Source of the DNA: Metabacillus_B sp050107715
GTDB lineage: Bacteria > Bacillota > Bacilli > Bacillales > Bacillaceae
Assembly (NCBI RefSeq): GCF_050107715.1
Contig: NZ_JBNILN010000001.1
Coordinates: 186,001-250,000, forward strand
DNA length: 64,000 nt
Direction: 5' to 3'
Of this stretch, positions 42,648-50,956 are shown piece after piece. The notes beneath the pieces were generated by a model. The model did no database searches and had not been told where the DNA came from. It worked only from the letters and a program-made list of their open reading frames with translations. The translations under genes were made by a program, and so were the position numbers. Each line of letters starts with the position of its first letter. Position 1 is the stretch's first letter.

Positions 42648-43508
42648 ATGGAAACGAAAGAATTACTGCAGCACTCATTATCTGAAGTGGAAAAATGGGA
42701 AAAAGATCAGCAGGGCTTATGGTTCTGGGAAAAAATCACCCGGCTCCCTTTTAAGCTTTTAGACAGGATCACCCCTGCTTTTCTGCAGAAAAAAATCGGA
42801 GTTCTTCTGGATGAAATCGGCAGCTACGTTCAGTCAGGAGGAAAGTACCTGACTCAGGAGAAAATGATGCTCAATAAACTGGCTGAAAAGTCAGGGAGAG
42901 AAATTGAAACGATCGAAGAAGCAGCAATGATCCCTGTTGCAGACATGAAAAAGGTATGTGAAGAAATCAGAGCGTCACGCGGCAACCTTGCGACGGTTCA
43001 AGGAGCTTCTACAGGATTTGGAGGAATGTTCACTCTCGCTTTGGATATCCCTGTTATTTTGGGGCTCTCCCTTAAAACTCTGCAGGAGATTGCGATTGCC
43101 CACGGATATGATCCGAAGCAAAAAGAAGAGCGGGTGTTTATCGTTAAATGCCTTCAATTTACTTCAGCGGATATCGTTGGAAAACAGGCCATCCTAAATG
43201 AGCTGGCAGGATTTCATAAGAGAACCGATTCCTCCGAAGTCTTTTCCCAGCTTCAAGGGTGGAGGGAAGTCATGTATTCCTACAGAGACACATATGGAAT
43301 CAAAAAGCTTCTTCAGATGATTCCGATTGCAGGAATGGTGTTTGGGGCTTTAACGAATCGCTCCATGATTAAAGAACTTGCCGAAACTGGAACAATGCTT
43401 TACCAAAAAAGAAGAATCCTTGCAAGGCTGGACGAGCTGGAAGAAACAGATGCAAATCCGGCTCTAATCGAAACGGCCGAGACTTCGACAGAATCTTCAG
43501 GAGATTAA
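42648..43508 (+). CDS. EcsC-family protein
   Basis: 286 residues. The middle, SRGNLATVQGASTGFGGMF, followed by a hydrophobic LALDIPVILGLSLKTLQEIA, is the EcsC core; MIPIAGMVFGALTNRSMIKEL near the end is also typical. EcsC proteins accompany ABC exporters in some operons, with unknown function. Probably membrane-associated. It is followed by a PadR gene with a palindromic operator, 120 bases on, but is not clearly under the same promoter. Confidence 0.85.
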   Translation: METKELLQHSLSEVEKWEKDQQGLWFWEKITRLPFKLLDRITPAFLQKKIGVLLDEIGSYVQSGGKYLTQEKMMLNKLAEKSGREIETIEEAAMIPVADMKKVCEEIRASRGNLATVQGASTGFGGMFTLALDIPVILGLSLKTLQEIAIAHGYDPKQKEERVFIVKCLQFTSADIVGKQAILNELAGFHKRTDSSEVFSQLQGWREVMYSYRDTYGIKKLLQMIPIAGMVFGALTNRSMIKELAETGTMLYQKRRILARLDELEETDANPALIETAETSTESSGD

Positions 43509-43520
43509 GTCAAAATCTTC

Positions 43521-43588
43521 TTGACAGTATTCCTTACTAAATGTATCGTAAAGTCAGCTACTTTGCTTAGCAAGGTAGCTAACTTTAC
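43521..43588 (+). promoter_or_regulatory. PadR promoter and 41-bp palindromic operator
   Basis: TTGACA (43521-43526) and TATCGT (43544-43549) are 17 bases apart. The last bases of the -10 begin a palindrome, 43548-43588: left arm GTAAAGTCAGCTACTTTGC, centre TTA, right arm GCAAGGTAGCTAACTTTAC, with two mismatched pairs. It overlaps the likely transcription start of the PadR gene and fits autoregulation; no direct evidence. Confidence 0.75.
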
Positions 43589-43631
43589 GCCCCACTATCT
43601 TGTTATGCAATACAGCAAAGGAGGGTTGATT

Positions 43632-43958
43632 GTGTCAAGTCGCAGTCAATTGCTAAAAGGCATTTTGGATGGCTGTGTCCTGGCTGTCATTCAAAGAGAG
43701 CCGGTTTACGGCTACGAATTATCCAAAAAACTTCAGACAGCAGGTCTGAATGAGGTAAGCGAGGGGACAATCTATCCCGTCTTGCTTAGACTTCAGAAGA
43801 ACAATTGGATACTCGGGAAGATGCAGCCGTCTCCATCAGGCCCTAACCGCAAATATTACGAATTGACGGAGGAGGGAAAAGAAGCTCTCGAAATCATTAA
43901 GCAGGAATGGAACAAAATCTCTGTACCCGTAAGCTTACTATTTGAAGGAGAGGATTGA
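43632..43958 (+). CDS. PadR-family transcriptional regulator
   Basis: 108 residues from GTG 43632, after AAAGGAGG with a 7-base gap; the open frame upstream crosses the operator. Winged helix motif LDGCVLAVIQREPVYGYELS, and SEGTIYPVLLRLQKNNWI and YYELTEEGKEAL are typical of PadR. Such repressors bind drugs or phenolics and usually control a neighbouring transporter. Here it is followed by a membrane protein 3 bases on. Confidence 0.92.
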   Translation: MSSRSQLLKGILDGCVLAVIQREPVYGYELSKKLQTAGLNEVSEGTIYPVLLRLQKNNWILGKMQPSPSGPNRKYYELTEEGKEALEIIKQEWNKISVPVSLLFEGED

Positions 43959-43961
43959 ACG

Positions 43962-44624
43962 ATGCAAGCGAAGCAGCTGATTAAAATGAATAACGAAAAG
44001 CGCGGGCTTTTAACTAATGAAAACGAGCAGGTTTATTCAGACTTTCTGCTTTACCTCCGCATGCAGCTTTCTTTATCAGCCCAGCAGACGGAGGAAATCC
44101 TCATGGAAATCCTGGAACACCTGCTGGAAGCTCAAAAAGAGGGAAAGAAAGCAGAGGTTTTATTCGGCAGCGACCCTAAGGGATATGCAGATGAGCTCAT
44201 CGCCCTTATTCCAAAGGACAGCAAAAAAAGCAAAGTGAAGTTTTATATTTCACAGCTAATGAATTTATTGGGCTGGATTTTAGCAGGAAGAGGACTAATT
44301 CTTTTAGGTGCCGGACCTTTCCTATCAATTGATCCCTCCGTTTCATTGATCAAATCCGGAGTAACGCTCAGCGTAATTTTAATTTTTACGCCGCTGTTAA
44401 TCCTGTATTTTTTCCGGACGATCCAGCAATCTTTATTCAAGAAAAAAAATACGCACAATTTAAACTCTGTTAAAGCAGGAATCGCCGGATCACTTTTGAC
44501 AGGTCTGCTGGTGGCATGCGGCCTGCTGATTCCTGAGACAGGACCTTCTTTTCCACTTGATTGGCTTGGCTCATTGAGTGCCGGGATCGTCTGCCTGATC
44601 CTCTATTATGTAATAAAAGAATAG
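43962..44624 (+). CDS. Membrane protein with HAAS-type N-terminal region
   Basis: 220 residues. The first 75 are soluble (DFLLYLRMQLSLSAQQTEEIL, ALIPKDSKKSK) and resemble the HAAS domain of PadR-linked proteins; then four membrane helices. It is co-transcribed with the PadR gene. In this gene pair the membrane protein is thought to work in the PadR response, often as envelope-stress or drug sensing; function unproven. Confidence 0.75.
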   Translation: MQAKQLIKMNNEKRGLLTNENEQVYSDFLLYLRMQLSLSAQQTEEILMEILEHLLEAQKEGKKAEVLFGSDPKGYADELIALIPKDSKKSKVKFYISQLMNLLGWILAGRGLILLGAGPFLSIDPSVSLIKSGVTLSVILIFTPLLILYFFRTIQQSLFKKKNTHNLNSVKAGIAGSLLTGLLVACGLLIPETGPSFPLDWLGSLSAGIVCLILYYVIKE

Positions 44625-44709
44625 GAGCAGCACATCCAAAACCTAAATTTCGTTTATCCCGCTTCCCGGGGGGCTAATACAATACTAATCTTCCAGGAGG
44701 TGGATGAAC

Positions 44710-45045
44710 ATGGGTTTTGAAAAAGATACCGCGATTCGTGAAGAAAAAGTAGAAGGCAAAATGGATCAGATGAGCAAGCAGGAAATGGATCAGATTCTGG
44801 AGAATTTCGAACACTTCAAAAGCTACTTAAATGACAAGGTCAGCATGGGCGAAAAAATGGGATTAAGCGAAGAAACAATGGCAAAGGCAGCCAAAACAGC
44901 TGCTGAGTATTTGGCGAATAATGTGGAACCGAAAAACCGCGAAGAGTACTTGCTCAAAGAGCTCTGGAAGGCTGGAAACGAGGAGCACCGCGGGCATCTA
45001 TCCCATATTCTCGTGAGAATGGCGAAGTCTGAAGGAAACGAATAA
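44710..45045 (+). CDS. DUF3243 protein (YmfJ-like)
   Basis: 111 residues from ATG 44710, 9 bases after AGGAGG; ATG 44704 is too close. SKQEMDQILENFEHFKSYLN and MGEKMGLSEETMAKAAKTAA are the DUF3243 core. It is acidic, helical and soluble. B. subtilis YmfJ is shorter (about 85 residues) and also lies next to a short-chain dehydrogenase gene. Function unknown. Confidence 0.83.
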   Translation: MGFEKDTAIREEKVEGKMDQMSKQEMDQILENFEHFKSYLNDKVSMGEKMGLSEETMAKAAKTAAEYLANNVEPKNREEYLLKELWKAGNEEHRGHLSHILVRMAKSEGNE

Positions 45046-45070
45046 ATGCAGGGATGAAAGGATGTTTTAC

Positions 45071-45820
45071 ATGAAGAACAAAGTAGTCATCATTTCAGGC
45101 GCCACTGCAGGAATCGGCAAAGCAGCCGCTCTCTCCTTTGCAGAGAAAGGCGCTCATGTATACGCATTGGGACGGGATGAACAAAGCGGCAAAGAGCTTG
45201 AAGATCAATCCCGCAGTCTGGAAGGCCGTATCACTTTTTCAAAAACGGATATCAGCCAGGAAAGCAGTGTTCAGTCATTCTTTGAAGAGTTTGGAAAAGA
45301 CCAGGACAGCTTTCATGTCCTATTTAACAACGCAGGAATAGGGAATACGGCCATAGGCCCGCTCAGCAGAATTCATGAGGACGATTGGGAAAAGCTTTTC
45401 AGCATTAATTTGAAATCCCAATACTTTATGATCAAGCACGGTGAAAAACATTTTTCGAAAGATGAGCCGGTGAGCATTATAAACAATGCAGCCATCGTCG
45501 GAACCGGAAAATTCCCGCCTGCTCTTCCTGCTTACAGCGCCAGTAAAGCAGGAGTGATTGCGATGACCAAATCATTGGCTTCAAGGTTTGCAAAACGGAA
45601 TGTGCGGGTCAACGCAATTTCCCCTGGACCGGTTGAAACGAGGCTGGCTAAAAGCCTTTATCCCAATGAAGAAGCCTACGAAAAGGCAGAGAAGGATCAT
45701 CCGCGTGGAAAATTCGGTACGCCGGAGGAAATTGCTAAAGCGGTTCTCTTTCTGGCGAGTCCTGACTCCAGCTATATCAATGGCCACAACCTGATTATTG
45801 ACGGGGGATATTCACTATAG
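45071..45820 (+). CDS. Short-chain dehydrogenase/reductase
   Basis: 249 residues from ATG 45071, 9 bases after AAAGG. NAD(P) motif SGATAGIGKA, NNAGIG, catalytic Tyr/Lys in AYSASKAGVI, and a C-terminal FLASPDSSYINGHNLIIDGG. The catalytic Ser of SDR enzymes, expected in NISS, is Ala here (SIINNAAIVG). The substrate is unknown. A bidirectional terminator separates it from brnQ. Confidence 0.85.
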   Translation: MKNKVVIISGATAGIGKAAALSFAEKGAHVYALGRDEQSGKELEDQSRSLEGRITFSKTDISQESSVQSFFEEFGKDQDSFHVLFNNAGIGNTAIGPLSRIHEDDWEKLFSINLKSQYFMIKHGEKHFSKDEPVSIINNAAIVGTGKFPPALPAYSASKAGVIAMTKSLASRFAKRNVRVNAISPGPVETRLAKSLYPNEEAYEKAEKDHPRGKFGTPEEIAKAVLFLASPDSSYINGHNLIIDGGYSL

Positions 45821-45826
45821 GCAATC

Positions 45827-45857
45827 AAAAAGAGGCCCTGGTAAAGGCCTCTTTTCA
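45827..45857. terminator. Bidirectional terminator between SDR gene and brnQ
   Basis: AAAAAGAGGCC and GGCCTCTTTTC pair across CTGGTAAA, with T runs on either strand. Confidence 0.85.
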
Positions 45858-47177
45858 CTGTTCAGCGGGTTGTCTGTTTTTCCGGTGTACGCTGAAACCA
45901 TAACCCGCAGCAGCTCCTGCCACAGCAGGGAGAAGCCAGCCGATTCCTTCAGCAGAAAAAGGAATGGTTCCGATAATGGGATCAAGGCTTCCATTAAATA
46001 AGGATGTATTCAAAAACTCAGCAACGCTGTAAATTCCCGTAAACAAAACGGCTGTGTAATATACAGGCTGATGATCCTTAAAGACTTTTTCCATCAGGCC
46101 GATCGTGACTAAGACAACAAGCACCGGATAGATCATGCTTAAAACCGGAACGGAAATGCTTAAAATTTGATTCAGGCCAAGATTGGCAATCAGCATACTG
46201 GCTGCTGAAAACACCACTGCCCAAATCCTGTAGGAAAGTGCTGGAATGAGCTTATAAAAGTACTGGCTGCATGCTATGACAAGGCCTATTGACACACTCA
46301 GGCACGCGAAGGTGAACAAGACACCCAAGATGACAAGACCCGCATCCCCGAAAAGATTTCTTGTCAAAAGGGTCAAAACTTCTGCTCCGTTCTCCGCTGC
46401 ACCATAGCCCGCTGAAGAAGCGCCGAGATAGGCTAAAACGCTGTAAACAGAAGCTAAGAGAATACCTGCTCCCAGTCCAACAGTCATCATACTGCGGGAA
46501 ATTTCCGTCTTCGTTTTCATCCCTCTTGAACGGACGGTATTGGCAATCAGGACGCCGAAAGCCATCGCTCCCAATGCATCCATTGTTAAATAGCCGTCAA
46601 GGAATCCCTGAAAAAATGAGTTATCCTGATACGTTTTCTGAGGAGCTGCAAATGACTCCGGGGGAGAAAAAAGATTTCTTGCAAATAACACTCCAATAAT
46701 CGTTAACGTTACCGGAGCCAGAATTTTTCCAAGCCTGTCTATAAGTTTAGAAGGAGAAAGACTAAGCCATAGAACCATTCCGAAGAATAACAGTGTATAA
46801 ATCCCTAATTGAACCTGATCTCCCGCGGTTCCTTCTCCTAGAAAGGGCTTCATTCCCATTTCAAATGAGATTGTCGCTGCCCGTGGAATGGCAAGTCCAG
46901 GTCCTATACAAAGATAAATGACAATTGGAAAAACAAGAGCAAAATAAGGGTGGACCTTCTGATTCAGCTGATCGGCACTGCCATGAATGGCGATTGCCAT
47001 AACGACCATCACAGGGAGCCCGACGGCTGTAGCAATAAACCCTGCAAGAGATGAAAATGTATGAGTACCGGCAGAATAGCCAAGGAATGTTGGAAAAATC
47101 AGGTTGCCAGCCCCAAAAAACATCGAAAACAGCATAACACTGATCAGAATCTGATCCTTGCTGCTAAGCTTACCCAT
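45855..47177 (-). CDS. brnQ: Branched-chain amino acid transporter BrnQ
   Basis: 440 residues with about 12 membrane helices. FSMFFGAGNLIFPTFLGYSAG is the LIVCS-family N-terminal motif. It imports leucine, isoleucine and valine with Na+ or H+. GAGGAGAGGACG precedes ATG 47177. No T-box or CodY site was identified. Confidence 0.93.
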   Translation of the reverse strand: MGKLSSKDQILISVMLFSMFFGAGNLIFPTFLGYSAGTHTFSSLAGFIATAVGLPVMVVMAIAIHGSADQLNQKVHPYFALVFPIVIYLCIGPGLAIPRAATISFEMGMKPFLGEGTAGDQVQLGIYTLLFFGMVLWLSLSPSKLIDRLGKILAPVTLTIIGVLFARNLFSPPESFAAPQKTYQDNSFFQGFLDGYLTMDALGAMAFGVLIANTVRSRGMKTKTEISRSMMTVGLGAGILLASVYSVLAYLGASSAGYGAAENGAEVLTLLTRNLFGDAGLVILGVLFTFACLSVSIGLVIACSQYFYKLIPALSYRIWAVVFSAASMLIANLGLNQILSISVPVLSMIYPVLVVLVTIGLMEKVFKDHQPVYYTAVLFTGIYSVAEFLNTSLFNGSLDPIIGTIPFSAEGIGWLLPAVAGAAAGYGFSVHRKNRQPAEQ

Positions 47178-47870
47178 CGTCCTCTCCTCCTCATCTAAAA
47201 TATAATTATGAAGTATAACAACTTGTACAATATTTGGCTACCACTTTCGAAAAATACTAAAATTTTAAATAAAAAACATGGTGGAAGGATTGCTATAGTC
47301 TGGAATATGGGAAATTCGCAAAAATGGGTATTTAGTCATGAATGATGGTGATCTGTATATACTTTGGATATGGGTTCTGAATGAAGGGCCTGAACCTAAA
47401 TTCGGGGTCTGGCTCTCACTCAGATAAAGCGTTAAAGCTTAGGCACCGGCTTTTTTGTTTTTATGCGGTGGTACTGCGTTATTTTGCCTCCGTCCCCCAG
47501 TACTGCAAAGCATTGGGGGCCAGAGGCGGAAAGCTCTTTTCCCTTCTCTCACAACACCTTTAAAGGTCGGGGTCGGAGGAAATCAAGTTGACATAATCGG
47601 GATCGGAGGCATCCTCCGACCCCCTTTTTCCTCCTTTTCGGGGACAGAGCAGAGCAAAAGCAGTCTCTTGTGCTGCAAGCGATTAATCATGATGGGGTCA
47701 GAGCTTTAGCCCTTTACCGGAGGTGGGGCCGGAGGTGAGGCAGACCAGGCGGACTGGCGATCGGAGCTCAGCAATGAGGATAGGAGGCAAAAACACCCCC
47801 GTCAAGCTATGAATAAAATGGAGCAGAAATTCCTCTCCCTGCATGATGCAAGGCGGGCCAAACAATAAGA
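47178..47870. other. 700-bp intergenic region with GGGGTC/GGAGG elements
   Basis: No convincing gene; short frames have no ribosome sites. Contains an AT-rich brnQ promoter area (47190-47290), then GC-rich, repeated motifs: GGGGTCTGGCTC (47404), GGTCGGGGTCGGAGG (47566), and a hairpin with GGGATCGGAGG and CCTCCGACCCCC plus T5 (47599-47632), which looks like a plus-strand terminator. GGGGTCAGAGC recurs at 47693. Confidence 0.5.
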
Positions 47871-47902
47871 AAAAGTGCTCAGAGCATGCTCTGAGCACTT
47901 TT
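47871..47902. terminator. Bidirectional terminator before the metalloprotease gene
   Basis: AAAAGTGCTCAGAGC and GCTCTGAGCACTTTTA are fully complementary, with T runs both ways. It probably ends the minus-strand inhibitor A transcript, 84 bases after the stop. Confidence 0.8.
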
Positions 47903-47985
47903 ATGGAAGGAAGGCTTTATTCCGGGGATCCAGGAAAGGAGACCCTGTCATATCCCTTTTTACAAAGCCCTTCTTTCTATCAGAA

Positions 47986-50391
47986 TTATTTGCGGATCCA
48001 GACCATACCGGCAGAGTTATCTTTCGCTTCTCCCATAACTTGTACTTTCAAGCCATGCTTCGGAAGGATTTTCCCTGCATCCGGAAGATCGTAATCAATG
48101 TATGTTTGGGAGTCGTCGAACAACGTGTTTCCGAGCATTCCTTTGAATGTATATTCTCCGCGGGTCGGAGAGGACACGGTGAATGCTTTTGTTTTGTCCC
48201 ATGAGAACGCAGCGTCTGCTACCTGATAGCGTGTGCTGTTTGCAGCACTTGGTTTGCCGTTCAGCATTCCGAATACGGTCTCCGGATGGGAATCCACTAC
48301 ACCGATGAAGCCATAACCCGGATGGTGTGCTGGGCCTGTCCAGTTATCTGTGTAGCTTTCATCGCCGTACCATACGAGCATACCTGTATTGTAGACAGCA
48401 CCCCTGGAGTAGGCGAGAGATTTATCGGCTTTCGCGTAGTTTCTCCACTCAAGGTAGTAGTAGTTGTCTTTGTAGAAGTTTCCGTCAGAAACGATAAATC
48501 CATCCAGCATCATTTTAGGTGTTCCTTCAACGTCATCAGAGAAGACAACTTTTCCATCAACTGTCAATGTCGGGTTGTCCATTGCAAAGCCGTCAAGAGC
48601 CAGCCCGCCATCTGTTACATAGTTGAATTCAAGTTTAATTTTGCTTCCTATAAATTCGCTCAGATCATAGGACTTGTCCACCCATTGGCCTTTTGAGGAT
48701 TCTGCGCGTGCATCGCTGTCAGTATCTTCGTCTCCGATCGTATCGATAAGAACTTTTGTACCGTCAGCTTTTACTGCATTCACATACAGATAATCGTAAT
48801 CGAATTCGATGTCAAAATAAGCTTTGTAATCGAATTTTGCAGTTGTGGCATTCGTTAAGTCCACTTCAGGAGAGGTTGCTTTTGTATTGAGATCGTCACC
48901 TTTTGTGCTGTAGTAATATTGGTTTCCAAAAGCAGGGGCAATTCCTTTCACTGCTTTTTTCGGAAGGTTGATTTTTACGATTCCCGGGTTTTTGGACTTC
49001 GTTACACTTTGGTCGATGACTGTAGAGAAGCCAAACGCGTTAAGGTCGTTATAATCCATTTCTGTGATATTGGCCCAGTTGCCGCCCATTCCTTTTTGGA
49101 AGAATTCTTTGTTCATTGGAGAAAAGCTTGTCGGCTCTGTTCCGGCAATCTTCCCATTCCAGCTTCCTCCGCTCATGATGGACCAGGAAGCAACCGGTTC
49201 ACCTGCACCCGTATACTGTGTGTCATATTCATCTGGAAGGCCAAGGTCATGGCCGAATTCATGGGCGAATACACCGACAGCTCCATCTTCAGGCTGGATC
49301 GTGTAATCAAATGCCGCCATTTGTCCGCCCCAATACGGTACTGAAGATGTCGTTCCTGGTACACTGTACGGCTGATTGCCGACTACCCATCTATGCGACC
49401 AGATTGCATCATCTCCAAGCAAACCGCCTCCAGCTTCCTGACCAGTACCAGCATGGATCAGCATTAAATGATCGACAAGACCATCAGGCTCGTTTTGATT
49501 TCCGTCTCCATCTAAGTCATACTGATCGAACTTGTCATACTCGGAAAGGTCCATCCCAGCCTTAACAGCAGCATTCAGTGAATCTTTAACCAAATCACGC
49601 GGTCCTTTTGGCAATGCATTGTCATTCCCGCCATTAGGATTATCGTCTCCATATTCTTTAGCTGTTCCAGGTACCGTCAGCCATTCGGAGACTGTTCCGT
49701 CAACTGTGTAGCTTCCGCCTGACTGCTCTTCATAATATTGCTTGAATGTGCTGATTTTTTCACCGTTGAACATGGTGAATTTTTCATCCCCGAACATCAA
49801 TTTTTCGTAATGTTCTTTGTTGAAGTCATCAGAGTACATGTAGCCTTCTTCCTGTACCACGTTGTTATGTTTGAAATCAGAATATTCTACTAATAGGACA
49901 AGAACTTTGTCTTCACGGACATTTCCACTATACGCTGCATCTTTTGCAGGTTTTACTTTAACGAGGCCGTTGGGTTTGCCTTTTGCAGCCTTGTTTTTAC
50001 CCAGCTTCTTCTGAATGCTCGCTTTTTGTTTAGCCATGAATTCTTTTACTTTCGCATCCATCGAATGTCCGTGGGAATCTGCTGCTACTGAGGGTTTTTC
50101 CCCTTCTTTTTCCTCAATATACGATTTAACCGCTTTATTGATTTCGCTTTGTGTGGCAGATTTTGAAATTACGCCTCTCTCTTTAAGAGATTTTGCCAGT
50201 CTCTCTTCAGGAATGATATTGTAGTCTATTGGCGCCGACTCCGGAGCATGCGAATGCGCTTCAGCAGCAAGTGCTTGTCCCCCTGCTGGAAGCAATGACC
50301 CAAGCAGCAAGCCGCTTGCTACTGCCGTACCGACCGCTGCCCTTTGCCAGCGTTTGCTGTGTCTTTCTACCGATCTTTTCAATTTCCTCAA
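47986..50391 (-). CDS. ina: Immune inhibitor A metalloprotease (M6)
   Basis: 801 residues from TTG 50391, preceded by GGGGGG at an 8-base gap; no in-frame ATG has a ribosome site. Signal peptide ending ...ALAAEAHSHA, prodomain, then M6 zinc site HEFGHDLGLPDEYD with H377 and H381 and the third ligand D387. After it come domains typical of InhA, with MAM-like beta structure (WVDKSYDLSEFIGSKIKLEF). Family members cut antibacterial peptides and matrix proteins; secreted. Full length. AT-rich promoter region upstream, 50392-50655, shows nothing else. Confidence 0.93.
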   Translation of the reverse strand: MRKLKRSVERHSKRWQRAAVGTAVASGLLLGSLLPAGGQALAAEAHSHAPESAPIDYNIIPEERLAKSLKERGVISKSATQSEINKAVKSYIEEKEGEKPSVAADSHGHSMDAKVKEFMAKQKASIQKKLGKNKAAKGKPNGLVKVKPAKDAAYSGNVREDKVLVLLVEYSDFKHNNVVQEEGYMYSDDFNKEHYEKLMFGDEKFTMFNGEKISTFKQYYEEQSGGSYTVDGTVSEWLTVPGTAKEYGDDNPNGGNDNALPKGPRDLVKDSLNAAVKAGMDLSEYDKFDQYDLDGDGNQNEPDGLVDHLMLIHAGTGQEAGGGLLGDDAIWSHRWVVGNQPYSVPGTTSSVPYWGGQMAAFDYTIQPEDGAVGVFAHEFGHDLGLPDEYDTQYTGAGEPVASWSIMSGGSWNGKIAGTEPTSFSPMNKEFFQKGMGGNWANITEMDYNDLNAFGFSTVIDQSVTKSKNPGIVKINLPKKAVKGIAPAFGNQYYYSTKGDDLNTKATSPEVDLTNATTAKFDYKAYFDIEFDYDYLYVNAVKADGTKVLIDTIGDEDTDSDARAESSKGQWVDKSYDLSEFIGSKIKLEFNYVTDGGLALDGFAMDNPTLTVDGKVVFSDDVEGTPKMMLDGFIVSDGNFYKDNYYYLEWRNYAKADKSLAYSRGAVYNTGMLVWYGDESYTDNWTGPAHHPGYGFIGVVDSHPETVFGMLNGKPSAANSTRYQVADAAFSWDKTKAFTVSSPTRGEYTFKGMLGNTLFDDSQTYIDYDLPDAGKILPKHGLKVQVMGEAKDNSAGMVWIRK

Positions 50392-50654
50392 CCCAAGACC
50401 CCCCGCATCTCACAAAAAAACGCACAAATTTATACATTTTTTCATGAAAATGAAATTTTTCGTTACAAAACTATTATAAATCTTATCTGAATAGATTAAA
50501 TAGTCCGAAAATTCTATTTTGTAAAAGGTTCATTTCAGGGCTATTTAACTATGTTTTTCGTCATACTATGATGCTGTGCAACAGAACTGGCTAAATTCAG
50601 GCTTTCATTTCTTATTATTAGACATGGTTAAAATAGATTTTGAGAATAATATAA

Positions 50655-50685
50655 AAGCCCGGGGAATAGCCCCGGGCTTGGTCAT
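50655..50685 (-). terminator. Terminator of the capsule operon
   Basis: AAGCCCGGGGCTA and CCCCGGGCTTTTAT pair on the minus strand; just past the last gene's stop. Confidence 0.85.
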
Positions 50686-50689
50686 ATTA

Positions 50690-50938
50690 TTATTCTGCAG
50701 ATGCTGGCTTTGGAACTTGCTGCGTCTCTTCAGGCGCCGTTTTGTCCGCTGCTTTCTTCTTTTCCTTTGCTGCCTGCTGTTTTGCTTCTGCCTGCTGCCG
50801 GGCTGCAACCTTCTGCATTTCCTCTGCGACAGCTGTCTTCTCAACCGGTTCCATCACTTCCGTATGCTTAAAACCGATCATTAGAGCCAAGATTCCCATA
50901 ACTGCAAAAGTAGACCAGATTCCTTTCAATACTTTCAT
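50690..50938 (-). CDS. capE: CapE/PgsE-type small membrane protein, extended
   Basis: 82 residues: one membrane helix (residues 5-22, GIWSTFAVMGILALMIGF) and then a long charged tail rich in Ala, Lys, Gln and Glu, likely a coiled coil (AEEMQKVAARQQAEAKQQAA). Canonical CapE/PgsE is about 47-55 residues, so the tail is extra. Position as the last gene of the operon fits CapE, which assists poly-gamma-glutamate synthesis with CapA. GGAGGAATCGG precedes ATG. Confidence 0.7.
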   Translation of the reverse strand: MKVLKGIWSTFAVMGILALMIGFKHTEVMEPVEKTAVAEEMQKVAARQQAEAKQQAAKEKKKAADKTAPEETQQVPKPASAE

Positions 50939-50956
50939 TCCGATTCCTCCTGTAGA

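Noticed and set aside
47178..47300. T-box leader upstream of brnQ
   Set aside because: No T-box sequence (AGGGTGGnACCGCG) and no terminator were found.
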